From the NCBI GenBank assembly GCA_027047745.1, contig JALTUB010000150.1, positions 1 through 42,893 of the forward strand: 42,893 nt of DNA, read 5' to 3'. The position numbers and the translations under genes are program-made. The notes under the pieces were generated by a model. That model was not told the DNA's origin. It worked only from the letters and a program-made list of their open reading frames with translations, and ran no database searches. This DNA comes from Sulfurimonas sp. GTDB taxonomy: Bacteria > Campylobacterota > Campylobacteria > Campylobacterales > Sulfurimonadaceae. Positions 35,480 through 42,635 of the stretch are shown in pieces. Position 1 is the stretch's first letter, and every line of letters begins with the position of its first letter.

Positions 35480-36019
35480 TTAATTGTGAGGATGTTGTTT
35501 TACATATTTATCAAAACTTTCATCCATTGCTTTTGTTTTTGAACCTAGCCATGGAAAATGGAGGTATTCAAGTGAAAAAGCGTTTGGTGCAATTGTATCC
35601 TTTTTTATACTATATAAGTATAAAGCAGTTGCTAATGATGTTCTGTCTGCACCAGATTTACAATGTATGAGAATTGGTTTAGGTGAATTTTGAATTATAT
35701 CAACAATCTTGTTCATAATTTTCATTGTCTGAATATGTGAAGTACCAATAGCATAGGTATAGTGAGTGATACTGTACTCTTTAGAAATATTTATTTCATC
35801 TTTATAAGATTGGCTATCTGTAGCACCACGAAGATCCAAAATCGACTTGATATGATATTTATTTACATAATAAGGCATATTAAAAGAAAAAAGTTGGGCT
35901 GAACGATATACATTACTATCTACTTTATGAAAATTTCCATACATAAAGAGATATACTAGCACTATAAAAGCAATAATAAGTAATAGCGAAGAAATATACT
36001 TTATAAATTTTAATAGCAT
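35480..36019 (-). CDS. Membrane-anchored Cys-dependent phosphatase (PTP/DSP type), copy 2
   Basis: Paralogue of the protein at 32137. I choose the ATG at 36019 because GGAG lies 7 bp upstream of it and the predicted transcript start is near 36049. An N-terminal membrane helix precedes the domain with VYRSAQL and SILDLRG, and the P-loop is HCKSGADRTS. Both copies keep a GNF(H/Y)K-V/I-D segment between helix and domain. It is the first gene of the leftward phosphatase-eptA operon, directly under an island promoter box. The substrate is unknown; the pairing with EptA twice in one island points to a lipid A-linked phosphate. Confidence 0.8.
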   Translation of the reverse strand: MLLKFIKYISSLLLIIAFIVLVYLFMYGNFHKVDSNVYRSAQLFSFNMPYYVNKYHIKSILDLRGATDSQSYKDEINISKEYSITHYTYAIGTSHIQTMKIMNKIVDIIQNSPKPILIHCKSGADRTSLATALYLYSIKKDTIAPNAFSLEYLHFPWLGSKTKAMDESFDKYVKQHPHN

Positions 36020-36055
36020 AATATGCTCCATCACCATTTGTATTTTACTTTAGGA

Positions 36056-36087
36056 ATGATAAGTTTTGAAAATGAAATGAAAATGAA
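36056..36087 (-). promoter_or_regulatory. Island promoter box, phosphatase-2/eptA-2 operon
   Basis: On the minus strand, TTCATTTTCATTTCAT (36087-36072), a 10-bp spacer, then TATCAT (36061-36056). The 16-mer is identical to the other three exact copies. The mazEF promoter lies just beyond it on the plus strand. Confidence 0.78.
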
Positions 36088-36096
36088 TTATCTATA

Positions 36097-36129
36097 TTGA
36101 TTTTTAAATGTAATTACAATATAATTACA
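36097..36129 (+). promoter_or_regulatory. mazEF promoter with palindromic operator
   Basis: TTGATT (36097-36102), a 17-bp spacer and TATAAT (36120-36125) form a textbook sigma-70 promoter. The inverted repeat TGTAATTA (36109-36116) and TAATTACA (36122-36129) overlaps the -10, as expected for repression by MazE or the MazEF complex. AAGGGG before the MazE ATG is the ribosome-binding site. Confidence 0.75.
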
Positions 36130-36143
36130 TCAAGGGGTTAATC

Positions 36144-36404
36144 ATGACAACACTTACAAAAATTGGAAATTCTCAAGGGATTAGAATTCCTAAACCTTTG
36201 ATACAACAAGCTCACCTTGAAAATGTTAGTTTGGAACTTGAATTACTGGAAAATGGTTTATTGATTCGACCAATTAATAACACATCAAGAGAAACTTGGA
36301 GAGAAAATATTAAACAAATATTACTAAAAAATGAAAATTCTCAAGATGAAGCACTTTTAGATGACTTTTTAAATGATAATGATTTAGAAGATTGGCAATG
36401 GTAG
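36144..36404 (+). CDS. mazE: MazE-like antitoxin (AbrB fold)
   Basis: Antitoxin of 86 residues. The N-terminal swapped-hairpin AbrB/MazE DNA-binding domain is clear: LTKIGNSQGIRIPKPLIQQA (about residues 4-23), then LELELLENGLLIRPI. The acidic C-terminus (about 60-86, LLDDFLNDNDLEDWQW) would neutralise MazF. It overlaps the toxin gene and is preceded by a promoter with a palindrome suited to autoregulation. The module sits between the phosphatase-eptA operon and the sensor kinase. Confidence 0.92.
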   Translation: MTTLTKIGNSQGIRIPKPLIQQAHLENVSLELELLENGLLIRPINNTSRETWRENIKQILLKNENSQDEALLDDFLNDNDLEDWQW

Positions 36405-36724
36405 TTGATACTAAAAGGTTTGAAATTTACCTAGTAAAACTAAATCCTACTGTTGGTTCTGAGATACAAAAGACTAGACCTTGCATAATCATTTCACCAA
36501 ATGAAATGAATCTCCTAAAAACTGTCATTGTTGCACCAATGACTTCTAAGGGCTTTGATTTTGTATTTAGACCAAAGATAAAATTTGAAAAAAAAGATGG
36601 TTTAGTTTTATTGGATCAAATCAGAACAGTTGATAAAACAAGGCTAATAAAGAAACTAGGAAATGTTGATAAAAAAACATCTCAAGCAATCTCTAAAATG
36701 CTTATTCAAATGTTTGAGCTATGA
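36398..36724 (+). CDS. mazF: MazF/PemK-type endoribonuclease toxin
   Basis: Toxin that cuts mRNA at short sequence motifs. I use the ATG at 36398, which overlaps the MazE stop by 7 bases, rather than the TTG at 36392; this gives 108 residues. Family features are EIYLVKLNPTVGSEIQKTRPCIIISPNEMN, with the catalytic Arg in TRP, and VIVAPMTSK. VLLDQIRTVDKTRL completes the typical fold. Its end overlaps the 3' end of the convergent sensor kinase by 6 bp. Cleavage specificity is not predictable from sequence. Confidence 0.92.
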   Translation: MVVDTKRFEIYLVKLNPTVGSEIQKTRPCIIISPNEMNLLKTVIVAPMTSKGFDFVFRPKIKFEKKDGLVLLDQIRTVDKTRLIKKLGNVDKKTSQAISKMLIQMFEL

Positions 36725-38032
36725 ATGATAACCATATATGGGGAATATCACACTAACAGTTGCCCCTTCAGCCTCTACAGATTTTATATCTAAACTCCCC
36801 TCATGCATTAAAACACTATTTTTTACAATACTCAGCCCCAGTCCAAACCCATCAACTTTTTTATTGCGTGAGCTATCGACTCTGTAAAATCTCTCGGTTA
36901 TCTTTGATAGATTCTCTTTATCTATCCCTATACCTTCATCTTTTACCACAAAATGAATTTTAGAATCTTTATAAAGCCAGAGAGAGATTTTTTTATTTTT
37001 TGGTGTATATTTTATAGCATTATCAATTATATTACTAAAAATTGACTCTAGTAAAATAGGGTTTGCTTGCATTGTCATAGGCTCTATTTTTTGTATCTCT
37101 AGGTGTAAGTTTTTTTCACTAAGCTGTATTTGAAACTTATCTATTACCCCTATGAGTAGAGAATCTAACAGGCACTCTTCAAATGAATCTTTTATATTTT
37201 CTTTGGTGTATTTTGTAAGAAGTAACAGCTGTTTTACTATGCGTTCTATCTGTTTTGATTGTATTGCTATGGTGCTTAAGCTGTTCTGATATTCCAGTGG
37301 TTCTCGCGTTTTTCTAAGAGCTAATTCTATCTCTCCTTGGATAACAGTCAGAGGAGTTTTTAGTTCATGAGAGACATCAGAGTTAAACCTATCTAAACGC
37401 TCTATCCCCTCTTGCAATCTCTCTATCATCGCATTAAAAGAGACAACAAGCTCTTTTATCTCATCATCCTCTTTTGGAATCTCTATACTTTTTGTAAATT
37501 TAGTAACACTCATATCTTTTGTGGCGTTTATGAGTCTGTTTATAGGAGATAAGATTTTATCTAATATCTTACTTGCTAAAAAGATAAATACTAAAAGTAA
37601 AATAGGGATAATCCAGAGGAGAATATCTTGAAAATTTTCTATTTTATTATCAATATTTTTTTGAAGAACCATAATCCTTTTTGTGCCAATTTTTTCTACA
37701 TAAAGAGCATCTATATAATCATCATCATCATCTTGAGAGTGTTCCAAGATGAAAAAATTCTCTTTTTGATGTAAGTAATGTTTGAAATTTTGTAAACTAA
37801 AATCACTATTTTTTATTTTTAATTTATCATCTTTAACTACAGCAATCCCGATATTCTGTGTTGTGATGTTGTCTTTATATTTATGAGCAATAAACTCAAG
37901 TCTGCTTTTTATATTGTTATCTATACTTTTATTTAAAAAATAGTTAAAAGAGAGGGAAAAAAGTGCTAATACTACAAAAGCAACAGTTCCAAACCATACA
38001 AGTACACGAGATTTTAGAGAGTTAAATTTCAA
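36719..38032 (-). CDS. Sensor histidine kinase with acidic periplasmic patch
   Basis: An inner-membrane kinase of 437 residues. It has a first membrane helix (about 9-32), a periplasmic sensor (33-134), a second helix (about 136-155), HAMP, the H-box DVSHELKTPLT with His222, and a HATPase domain ending with DGFGLGLSIVK. The sensor contains SQDDDDDYIDAL (99-110), with five consecutive Asp. This recalls the acidic cluster of PhoQ that binds Mg2+ and cationic peptides. It overlaps the regulator gene by 11 bp. The likely targets are the five island promoters, including its own. Confidence 0.93.
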   Translation of the reverse strand: MKFNSLKSRVLVWFGTVAFVVLALFSLSFNYFLNKSIDNNIKSRLEFIAHKYKDNITTQNIGIAVVKDDKLKIKNSDFSLQNFKHYLHQKENFFILEHSQDDDDDYIDALYVEKIGTKRIMVLQKNIDNKIENFQDILLWIIPILLLVFIFLASKILDKILSPINRLINATKDMSVTKFTKSIEIPKEDDEIKELVVSFNAMIERLQEGIERLDRFNSDVSHELKTPLTVIQGEIELALRKTREPLEYQNSLSTIAIQSKQIERIVKQLLLLTKYTKENIKDSFEECLLDSLLIGVIDKFQIQLSEKNLHLEIQKIEPMTMQANPILLESIFSNIIDNAIKYTPKNKKISLWLYKDSKIHFVVKDEGIGIDKENLSKITERFYRVDSSRNKKVDGFGLGLSIVKNSVLMHEGSLDIKSVEAEGATVSVIFPIYGYHS

Positions 38033-38678
38033 CTTTATACCCTAAACCACGGTTATTTTTTATAAGCTCTTTGCCTAGTTTTTTCCTCAGATGATAGACT
38101 GTCACTTGAATAACATTGGAGTTAATATACTCTTGATTATTCCAAAGTTGCTCTTCTATCATGGCGTTTGAGACATAAGCATTTTTATTTTTAAAGAAGA
38201 ACATAAGAAGTTCATACTCTTTTGATGTGAGTTCAACTCTTTGTGTATTTTTTGTCACTACTTTATTATCACTATCTATCTCAATGTCGCCTATTTTTAG
38301 AAGTGTTACACCTTGAGAAATATTTCTACGATAGAGTGCTTCTACTCTTGCTTCTAGTTCTGCAAAAGAGAATGGTTTTGAGAGATAATCATCTGCTCCA
38401 TGTTTTAAGCCTACTATTTTATCCTCTGTTTCTCCTTTTGCACTCAGTATAATAGTGGGTGTTGTGATGTTTTTTTCTCTCAAAGAGCTTATAACTTCTA
38501 TGCCATTTTTCAGTGGAAGCATCCAGTCAAGTATGATAACATCATAGCTATTCATAAGAGCTAGATACTTCCCCTCTTCACCGTCCATAGCACTATCAAC
38601 AGCGTAGCCATCTTCACTAAAAGCTCTTTGTAAAAGTGAAAGTATGTTTTCATCATCTTCTATTATTAGGAGTTTCAT
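38022..38678 (-). CDS. OmpR/PhoB-family response regulator
   Basis: 218 residues. The receiver domain has acidic EDD at 7-9 and phospho-acceptor Asp51 in VIILDWMLP, with the conserved Thr/Ser and Lys in TIILSAKGE. The C-terminal winged helix (about 125-218) contains LTSKEYELLMFFFKN and VYHLRKKLG, typical of OmpR-type DNA binding to direct repeats. It precedes the kinase gene, overlapping it by 11 bp. The predicted promoter holds a copy of the same 16-mer found before four other units, so it probably activates its own operon and those units. This assignment is inference from proximity and box geometry. Confidence 0.94.
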   Translation of the reverse strand: MKLLIIEDDENILSLLQRAFSEDGYAVDSAMDGEEGKYLALMNSYDVIILDWMLPLKNGIEVISSLREKNITTPTIILSAKGETEDKIVGLKHGADDYLSKPFSFAELEARVEALYRRNISQGVTLLKIGDIEIDSDNKVVTKNTQRVELTSKEYELLMFFFKNKNAYVSNAMIEEQLWNNQEYINSNVIQVTVYHLRKKLGKELIKNNRGLGYKVEI

Positions 38679-38738
38679 ATTTTAATTGTATCCAAGATTA
38701 AATTTGTCTCACTTGAAGATATTTATTTTAATAAAGTA

Positions 38739-38770
38739 TTTTAACAATTGAAAATGAAATGAAGATGAAG
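38739..38770 (-). promoter_or_regulatory. Island promoter box, regulator-kinase operon (autoregulation)
   Basis: On the minus strand, TTCATCTTCATTTCAT (38770-38755), one base different from the other four copies, then a 10-bp spacer and TAAAAT (38744-38739). The imperfect box and weak -10 fit a lower-level autoregulated promoter. The start codon at 38678 is about 54 bases downstream of the predicted start. Confidence 0.72.
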
Positions 38771-38820
38771 AATAAAAAGCTACCTGCCCCCTTTAGAGTT
38801 ACCAACTTATTATAAATAGG

Positions 38821-38830
38821 TGCTATAATT
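38821..38830 (+). promoter_or_regulatory. Extended -10 promoter for the small membrane gene
   Basis: The hexamer TATAAT (38825-38830) preceded by TG (38822-38823) makes an extended -10 element, which does not need a strong -35. The gene at 38868 follows after GATAAAGGAAA, which provides the ribosome-binding site. Confidence 0.5.
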
Positions 38831-38867
38831 TGCACGGTTTTTGGACAAAATCTGATAAAGGAAAATT

Positions 38868-39083
38868 ATGCTAAATTTTATAATCTACAATATTGTTGTC
38901 TATGGTGTTTATAGCCTTATTGACTTTTTATGCCTTACCTTGGGATTTTATAAACCTATTTCTCTTGGGAATTTAACAGATACTACTATTTATATACTCG
39001 TATTTAATACTTTTGTTTCAATGATTATTGGATATTTTATTATGCGTTATATAAAAAGAAATTATTTACTTGAGGGTAAATAA
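38868..39083 (+). CDS. Small two-helix membrane protein
   Basis: 71 residues with two hydrophobic helices (about 4-26 and 40-60) and a basic C-terminal tail (RYIKRNYLLEGK). No family recognised. It is preceded by an extended -10 and a good ribosome-binding site, which supports a real gene. It is alone on the plus strand, facing the leftward DUF202 gene with a 4-bp gap between their ends, and divergent from the regulator operon. Small membrane proteins beside two-component systems sometimes modulate the kinase; here that is only a possibility. Confidence 0.65.
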   Translation: MLNFIIYNIVVYGVYSLIDFLCLTLGFYKPISLGNLTDTTIYILVFNTFVSMIIGYFIMRYIKRNYLLEGK

Positions 39084-39087
39084 TACT

Positions 39088-39483
39088 TTAAAGTATAATC
39101 ATACTAGCAAGTAATAATGTTCCGATAAGTGCAACAAAAACTGCAAGTGCTAGATAGATGCCTTTGTCTGTATCTATTATTCCTTCTTCTAAGTGTCTAA
39201 CCCATCGAGTATAATAGCGATATGTATAAAGAGCAAGAATAATACCTGCTCCGACAATAAACATCCCAAGATAATTATAATACCCAACATGGACAAGCTG
39301 TGGTAGAGAGGAAGTGTCTTTGCCTTTAAGTTCAACACTGATGAGATGAAGAAAAAGCTCAAACTTTTCTACAACAAATCCCAAAACGATTATTGAGATC
39401 GCTGTACCTAAAAGTGCAGTTGTTGCGCGTTCTACTGCCATCAAATCTTTTGGATCTATTGATGATTTTAACTTTCTCTTCAT
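39088..39483 (-). CDS. DUF202 family membrane protein (YidH-like)
   Basis: 131 residues with three membrane helices (about 25-45, 70-90, 108-130). The N-terminal segment DLMAVERATTALLGTAISIIVLG is a form of the DUF202 signature with RT-x-LA-type spacing. The biochemical function of the family is unknown, though related domains occur in fungal VTC proteins. It lies 4 bp downstream of the DedA gene on the same strand, so the two probably share a transcript. Confidence 0.75.
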   Translation of the reverse strand: MKRKLKSSIDPKDLMAVERATTALLGTAISIIVLGFVVEKFELFLHLISVELKGKDTSSLPQLVHVGYYNYLGMFIVGAGIILALYTYRYYTRWVRHLEEGIIDTDKGIYLALAVFVALIGTLLLASMIIL

Positions 39484-39487
39484 AAAT

Positions 39488-40039
39488 TTATACTCTTTTT
39501 GTACTATTATATAGTTTAATACTTACAAATACAATAAAAACAAATAGAATCATATATTCAAAATGATTAATATATCCTAACACCTTTTGAAAACTACTAC
39601 TCAAAAAGTAGCCAATTGACAATCCCGCAACACTAGCAAACGACACTCCAATGGCATCTAAGAATGTAAATTTTTTATGTGAATAATTATGCATACCTAA
39701 GATAAAAGGAAATGCTATAGCCCCACTATAGATAAATCTCGAAGTAAGTGCCAATATATCTGATTTTGAATGTACTTTTTCTCGTAATGTATCAATATGT
39801 TTTGCAATATTTTGGAACCTAGATAAGAACTTATATGCATAATTGTGACCTATATAATACCACATCTGATCTCCAGCTATAGCACCTAAAATAGCTACAA
39901 GAATGGTTGAGCTACAAGGAAGCACATCCATATGACATAAAACTCCAGATAAGATAATGACAGCAGTTCCTTCTACTATCATTCCAATAAAAACAATCCA
40001 TAATCCATATTCAGTAAGTAGATTTAAAAGATAATCCAT
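39488..40039 (-). CDS. DedA-family membrane protein
   Basis: DedA proteins move lipids such as undecaprenyl phosphate or phosphatidylethanolamine across the membrane. Some members are required for polymyxin resistance in Gram-negative bacteria. This 183-residue member has an N-terminal re-entrant segment with VEGTAVIILSG, an AIAGDQMWYYIGHNY motif, and SRFIYSGAIAFPFILGM in place of the usual FxRxxPxxR. The change leaves one conserved Arg but alters the Pro, so it is a divergent subgroup. Location next to the EptA island fits a lipid-handling role. Confidence 0.82.
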   Translation of the reverse strand: MDYLLNLLTEYGLWIVFIGMIVEGTAVIILSGVLCHMDVLPCSSTILVAILGAIAGDQMWYYIGHNYAYKFLSRFQNIAKHIDTLREKVHSKSDILALTSRFIYSGAIAFPFILGMHNYSHKKFTFLDAIGVSFASVAGLSIGYFLSSSFQKVLGYINHFEYMILFVFIVFVSIKLYNSTKRV

Positions 40040-40092
40040 TTATTCCCTTATTGTACTTGCTTTATTATACAACCATAAAACCGATACCTATT

Positions 40093-41091
40093 TTATTTTT
40101 TCTTACCTTGATGTATTTTTTGAAATAAAGAAACAAAATCACTTTTCACTTTATCATAATCTTTTACCAATAAAGTACCTTTGGATATTTTATTTTTTAG
40201 CCTATCTATTTCTTCAGATATATTTTTATATTCTGCATTATATTTACTTAGATAACCTTCATATTTTGCAACTTCCAGTTGTCTTTTAGAAAGATTAAGA
40301 AGTTTTGTTATTTCAGTTTTATCATTTTTATCATTTTTACTAAGCTTTTGTGCATCTTTCAAAGCACTTTGTGAAATTAAAATTGGCATAGGTATAACTA
40401 TTTCAGTTACAACCATAGTATTTAAGGCATCTGTTAGTAATGGTAAGGCTATATCAATTTTCTTGCCCTTATTCAAAGCATTTAGTGCATGTTTTACTGC
40501 AATAGGATATAGGTCCATAGGCAAATTTGTTGTAGTTATAGTAATTTGATTTTTTAATTGAGACAACAACATAACAGCTTCTTGAGGCTGATTATTATTA
40601 ACCATTCTCAGGGCATTTTTTTTAATACTTTTAACATTGGCAAGAGTAAGTGGAGAGTCATCGAAAGTTGTTTGCATATTAACAGGAACAAGTTTTAAAC
40701 TCGGGTCTTTTTTTAATGCTATATCAAATTGTGTTGTTGCAGAAGTTAATGCTATTTTTGCAGATTTTACATCATGTTTTTTCAGTAATGATATTGCTTT
40801 AAATGTGTTCTTTAGTCCATCTAAAATTTCTTGTGCTGGTTTTACAGTATTTTTTGCAACTAATTTTAAGTCATCTTGTATCATTTGATGTTTACTGATT
40901 AAACCCGTTTTATTATAATATTCCAACTCTTTTTTTGTTAATTTAGCAGGTTTGGCATAAAATCCATAATAAGAAGAAGAAGATTTATCCAATTGTCCTT
41001 GAGTATCTTTAGAGTTAAGAGATGCTCCATTTAGCATACTTCCACCGAGGAACAGCATAGCTGTTAAAAATAGTAATATATTTGATTTCAT
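40093..41091 (-). CDS. YfdX-family periplasmic protein, copy 1
   Basis: 332 residues starting at the ATG at 41091, which has AAAGGA about 7 bp upstream; the open frame to 41163 adds an unlikely extension before the signal peptide (about 1-24). The body is helical and aligns with E. coli YfdX: a repeated A-L..L..G segment near 100, then NALNKGKKIDIALPLLTDALN and VIPMPILISQSALKDAQKL, the second matching the MPL-QT-ALADAQKLL region of YfdX. In E. coli yfdX belongs to the EvgA acid/drug-resistance regulon. It is longer than YfdX by about 120 residues, mostly as N- and C-terminal extensions. Confidence 0.75.
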   Translation of the reverse strand: MKSNILLFLTAMLFLGGSMLNGASLNSKDTQGQLDKSSSSYYGFYAKPAKLTKKELEYYNKTGLISKHQMIQDDLKLVAKNTVKPAQEILDGLKNTFKAISLLKKHDVKSAKIALTSATTQFDIALKKDPSLKLVPVNMQTTFDDSPLTLANVKSIKKNALRMVNNNQPQEAVMLLSQLKNQITITTTNLPMDLYPIAVKHALNALNKGKKIDIALPLLTDALNTMVVTEIVIPMPILISQSALKDAQKLSKNDKNDKTEITKLLNLSKRQLEVAKYEGYLSKYNAEYKNISEEIDRLKNKISKGTLLVKDYDKVKSDFVSLFQKIHQGKKK

Positions 41092-41195
41092 TGTATGTCC
41101 TTTTGTGATTAATTTTATAAATTTTGGTTTATTAGTCTTTATTATGTTGTGTATTATAAACACTAATTACTTTTTTTCTGCCATCTTGCTATTTT

Positions 41196-41441
41196 CTATA
41201 ATAATTCATCTGCAATATCATCTACATGATCATGTTTTGTTGTTTTTACATGATAATATCCAAATGGTACTGCTAGGATAATTGATATTGTTAAAAACAA
41301 TAAAAAATTAAATTCCATTAATGCATAATAATCAACCATCCCTGATATTGCTATAAAAAGGAGAAAATAAATAAGAGTAACCTTTAAAAATCGTAGTATT
41401 GGAAATTTTTTAGTTCTCAATTTACGGTGCTTATTTTTCAT
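41196..41441 (-). CDS. Small membrane protein between the YfdX paralogues
   Basis: 81 residues. A basic N-terminus (MKNKHRKLRTKK) is followed by two helices (about 17-38 and 45-65) and a His/Asp-rich acidic tail (KTTKHDHVDDIADELL). No family recognised. It lies between the two YfdX-type genes on the same strand. The tail could bind metal, but this is not established. The upstream 146 bp contains no clear box of the island type. Confidence 0.6.
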   Translation of the reverse strand: MKNKHRKLRTKKFPILRFLKVTLIYFLLFIAISGMVDYYALMEFNFLLFLTISIILAVPFGYYHVKTTKHDHVDDIADELL

Positions 41442-41587
41442 ATGTCTTTATTTTCCTTTTTCATATCTTCTATCAAGCTAGAGAAAACTTTATTGATTAA
41501 GACAAATACCTTTTCACTTTCATTTCTAAAATTTATAATAATAAACTTAAAGAAATAAAAAAAGATACTTGTCTAAATTTTATTAAA

Positions 41588-42556
41588 CTATTTTTTTACA
41601 CTATCTATATGTACTTCTTTTCTGTGAAGATTTAAAAGTGATTCAAAGCTATGTTTAATATGTTCATACATTTTATCAACTCTACTATCTCCACCTACTG
41701 CTTTCTTAATAGATTTTATCTCATTTTCTAAAGATTTATACGATTTTGTATGTTTTTTAGTATATCCTAAAAGCATAGCTTTTTGTACTTCATCCTGAGC
41801 AGAACTTAACAGTTTTAGTGCTTTTACTTTATCTTTTTTACCAAGTTTTGAAGCTTCTAATATCATATCTTGCGCTGTTAAAAGTGGCATTGGAATAATA
41901 ACACTTTTTGTGACAACACTATTTAACGCTGTAACGATATCTACAAATGCCGCTTTAGTGTCTCCTTTAGCTAAATCTTTTTGAGCCTGTTTAGTTCCAT
42001 CAGGATAAAGTTTAATCGGCAAGTATTTAGTACTTATTATCATCTGATCTTCTAATGGCTGAATCATTATTCTTGCTGCTTGTGTATCGTTATCTTTTAA
42101 AAGTGATACCACTGCATTTTTAATGTGTTTTACAAGTTTTGCATCACCAGTAAAGTCATTTACAGAAATTTGCTCATCAACTGGCACCATATCAAGCTTT
42201 GGATTTTTTTTCAATGCTACATCAAATGATTTTGTTGCGCTCTCTAGTGCTTTCATTGCTGCTTCTTTATTATTTGCCTGCAGTGCGCGTAAAGCCATAA
42301 TACTATTTTGCAATCCACTCATAACCTCTTTGGGAGCTTTTTTTGTATTCATATGGTGTATTTTTATCTCTTTATCAATGATTTTATGCGCTCTTGCTGC
42401 ATCATCTTTTTGCGCTTTAGTTTTAAAATTATCAGCATGGAGTTTTGCTCCATAATGATTTGTTGGCATTGCTCCTTGAGACGCATTAGCACTTAGTGCT
42501 GTTGTTCCTATTAACAGAGTTGCTACTATTGTTGATATAACTACTTTTGCTTTCAT
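41588..42556 (-). CDS. YfdX-family periplasmic protein, copy 2
   Basis: 322 residues with a signal peptide (about 1-25, ending SANA). It aligns with copy 1 along its length, sharing KNP-LD-VPVD, A-IM-QPLEDQ, LP-KLYP and a long helix with VVTKSVIIPMPLLTAQDMILEA, the part closest to E. coli YfdX. A basic C-terminus follows. Such paralogues are expected in the periplasm as acid- or stress-related chaperone-like proteins; their exact activity is unknown. A TATAAT with a TTGTTG upstream in the region 42580-42610 (minus strand) is a plausible promoter. Confidence 0.78.
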   Translation of the reverse strand: MKAKVVISTIVATLLIGTTALSANASQGAMPTNHYGAKLHADNFKTKAQKDDAARAHKIIDKEIKIHHMNTKKAPKEVMSGLQNSIMALRALQANNKEAAMKALESATKSFDVALKKNPKLDMVPVDEQISVNDFTGDAKLVKHIKNAVVSLLKDNDTQAARIMIQPLEDQMIISTKYLPIKLYPDGTKQAQKDLAKGDTKAAFVDIVTALNSVVTKSVIIPMPLLTAQDMILEASKLGKKDKVKALKLLSSAQDEVQKAMLLGYTKKHTKSYKSLENEIKSIKKAVGGDSRVDKMYEHIKHSFESLLNLHRKEVHIDSVKK

Positions 42557-42635
42557 TCTTTAGTCCTTTTGTATCAAGTATTGTAAGTAAAATTATATAA
42601 GTTCTTTAACAACAATAAGTAAATAAAGTTTAGTC

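Noticed and set aside
41511..41540. Degenerate copy of the island box (TTCACTTTCATTTCTA) on the plus strand
   Set aside because: Only 13 of 16 bases match, no good -10 lies 10 bp downstream, and it points into the 3' end of the YfdX gene on the other strand.
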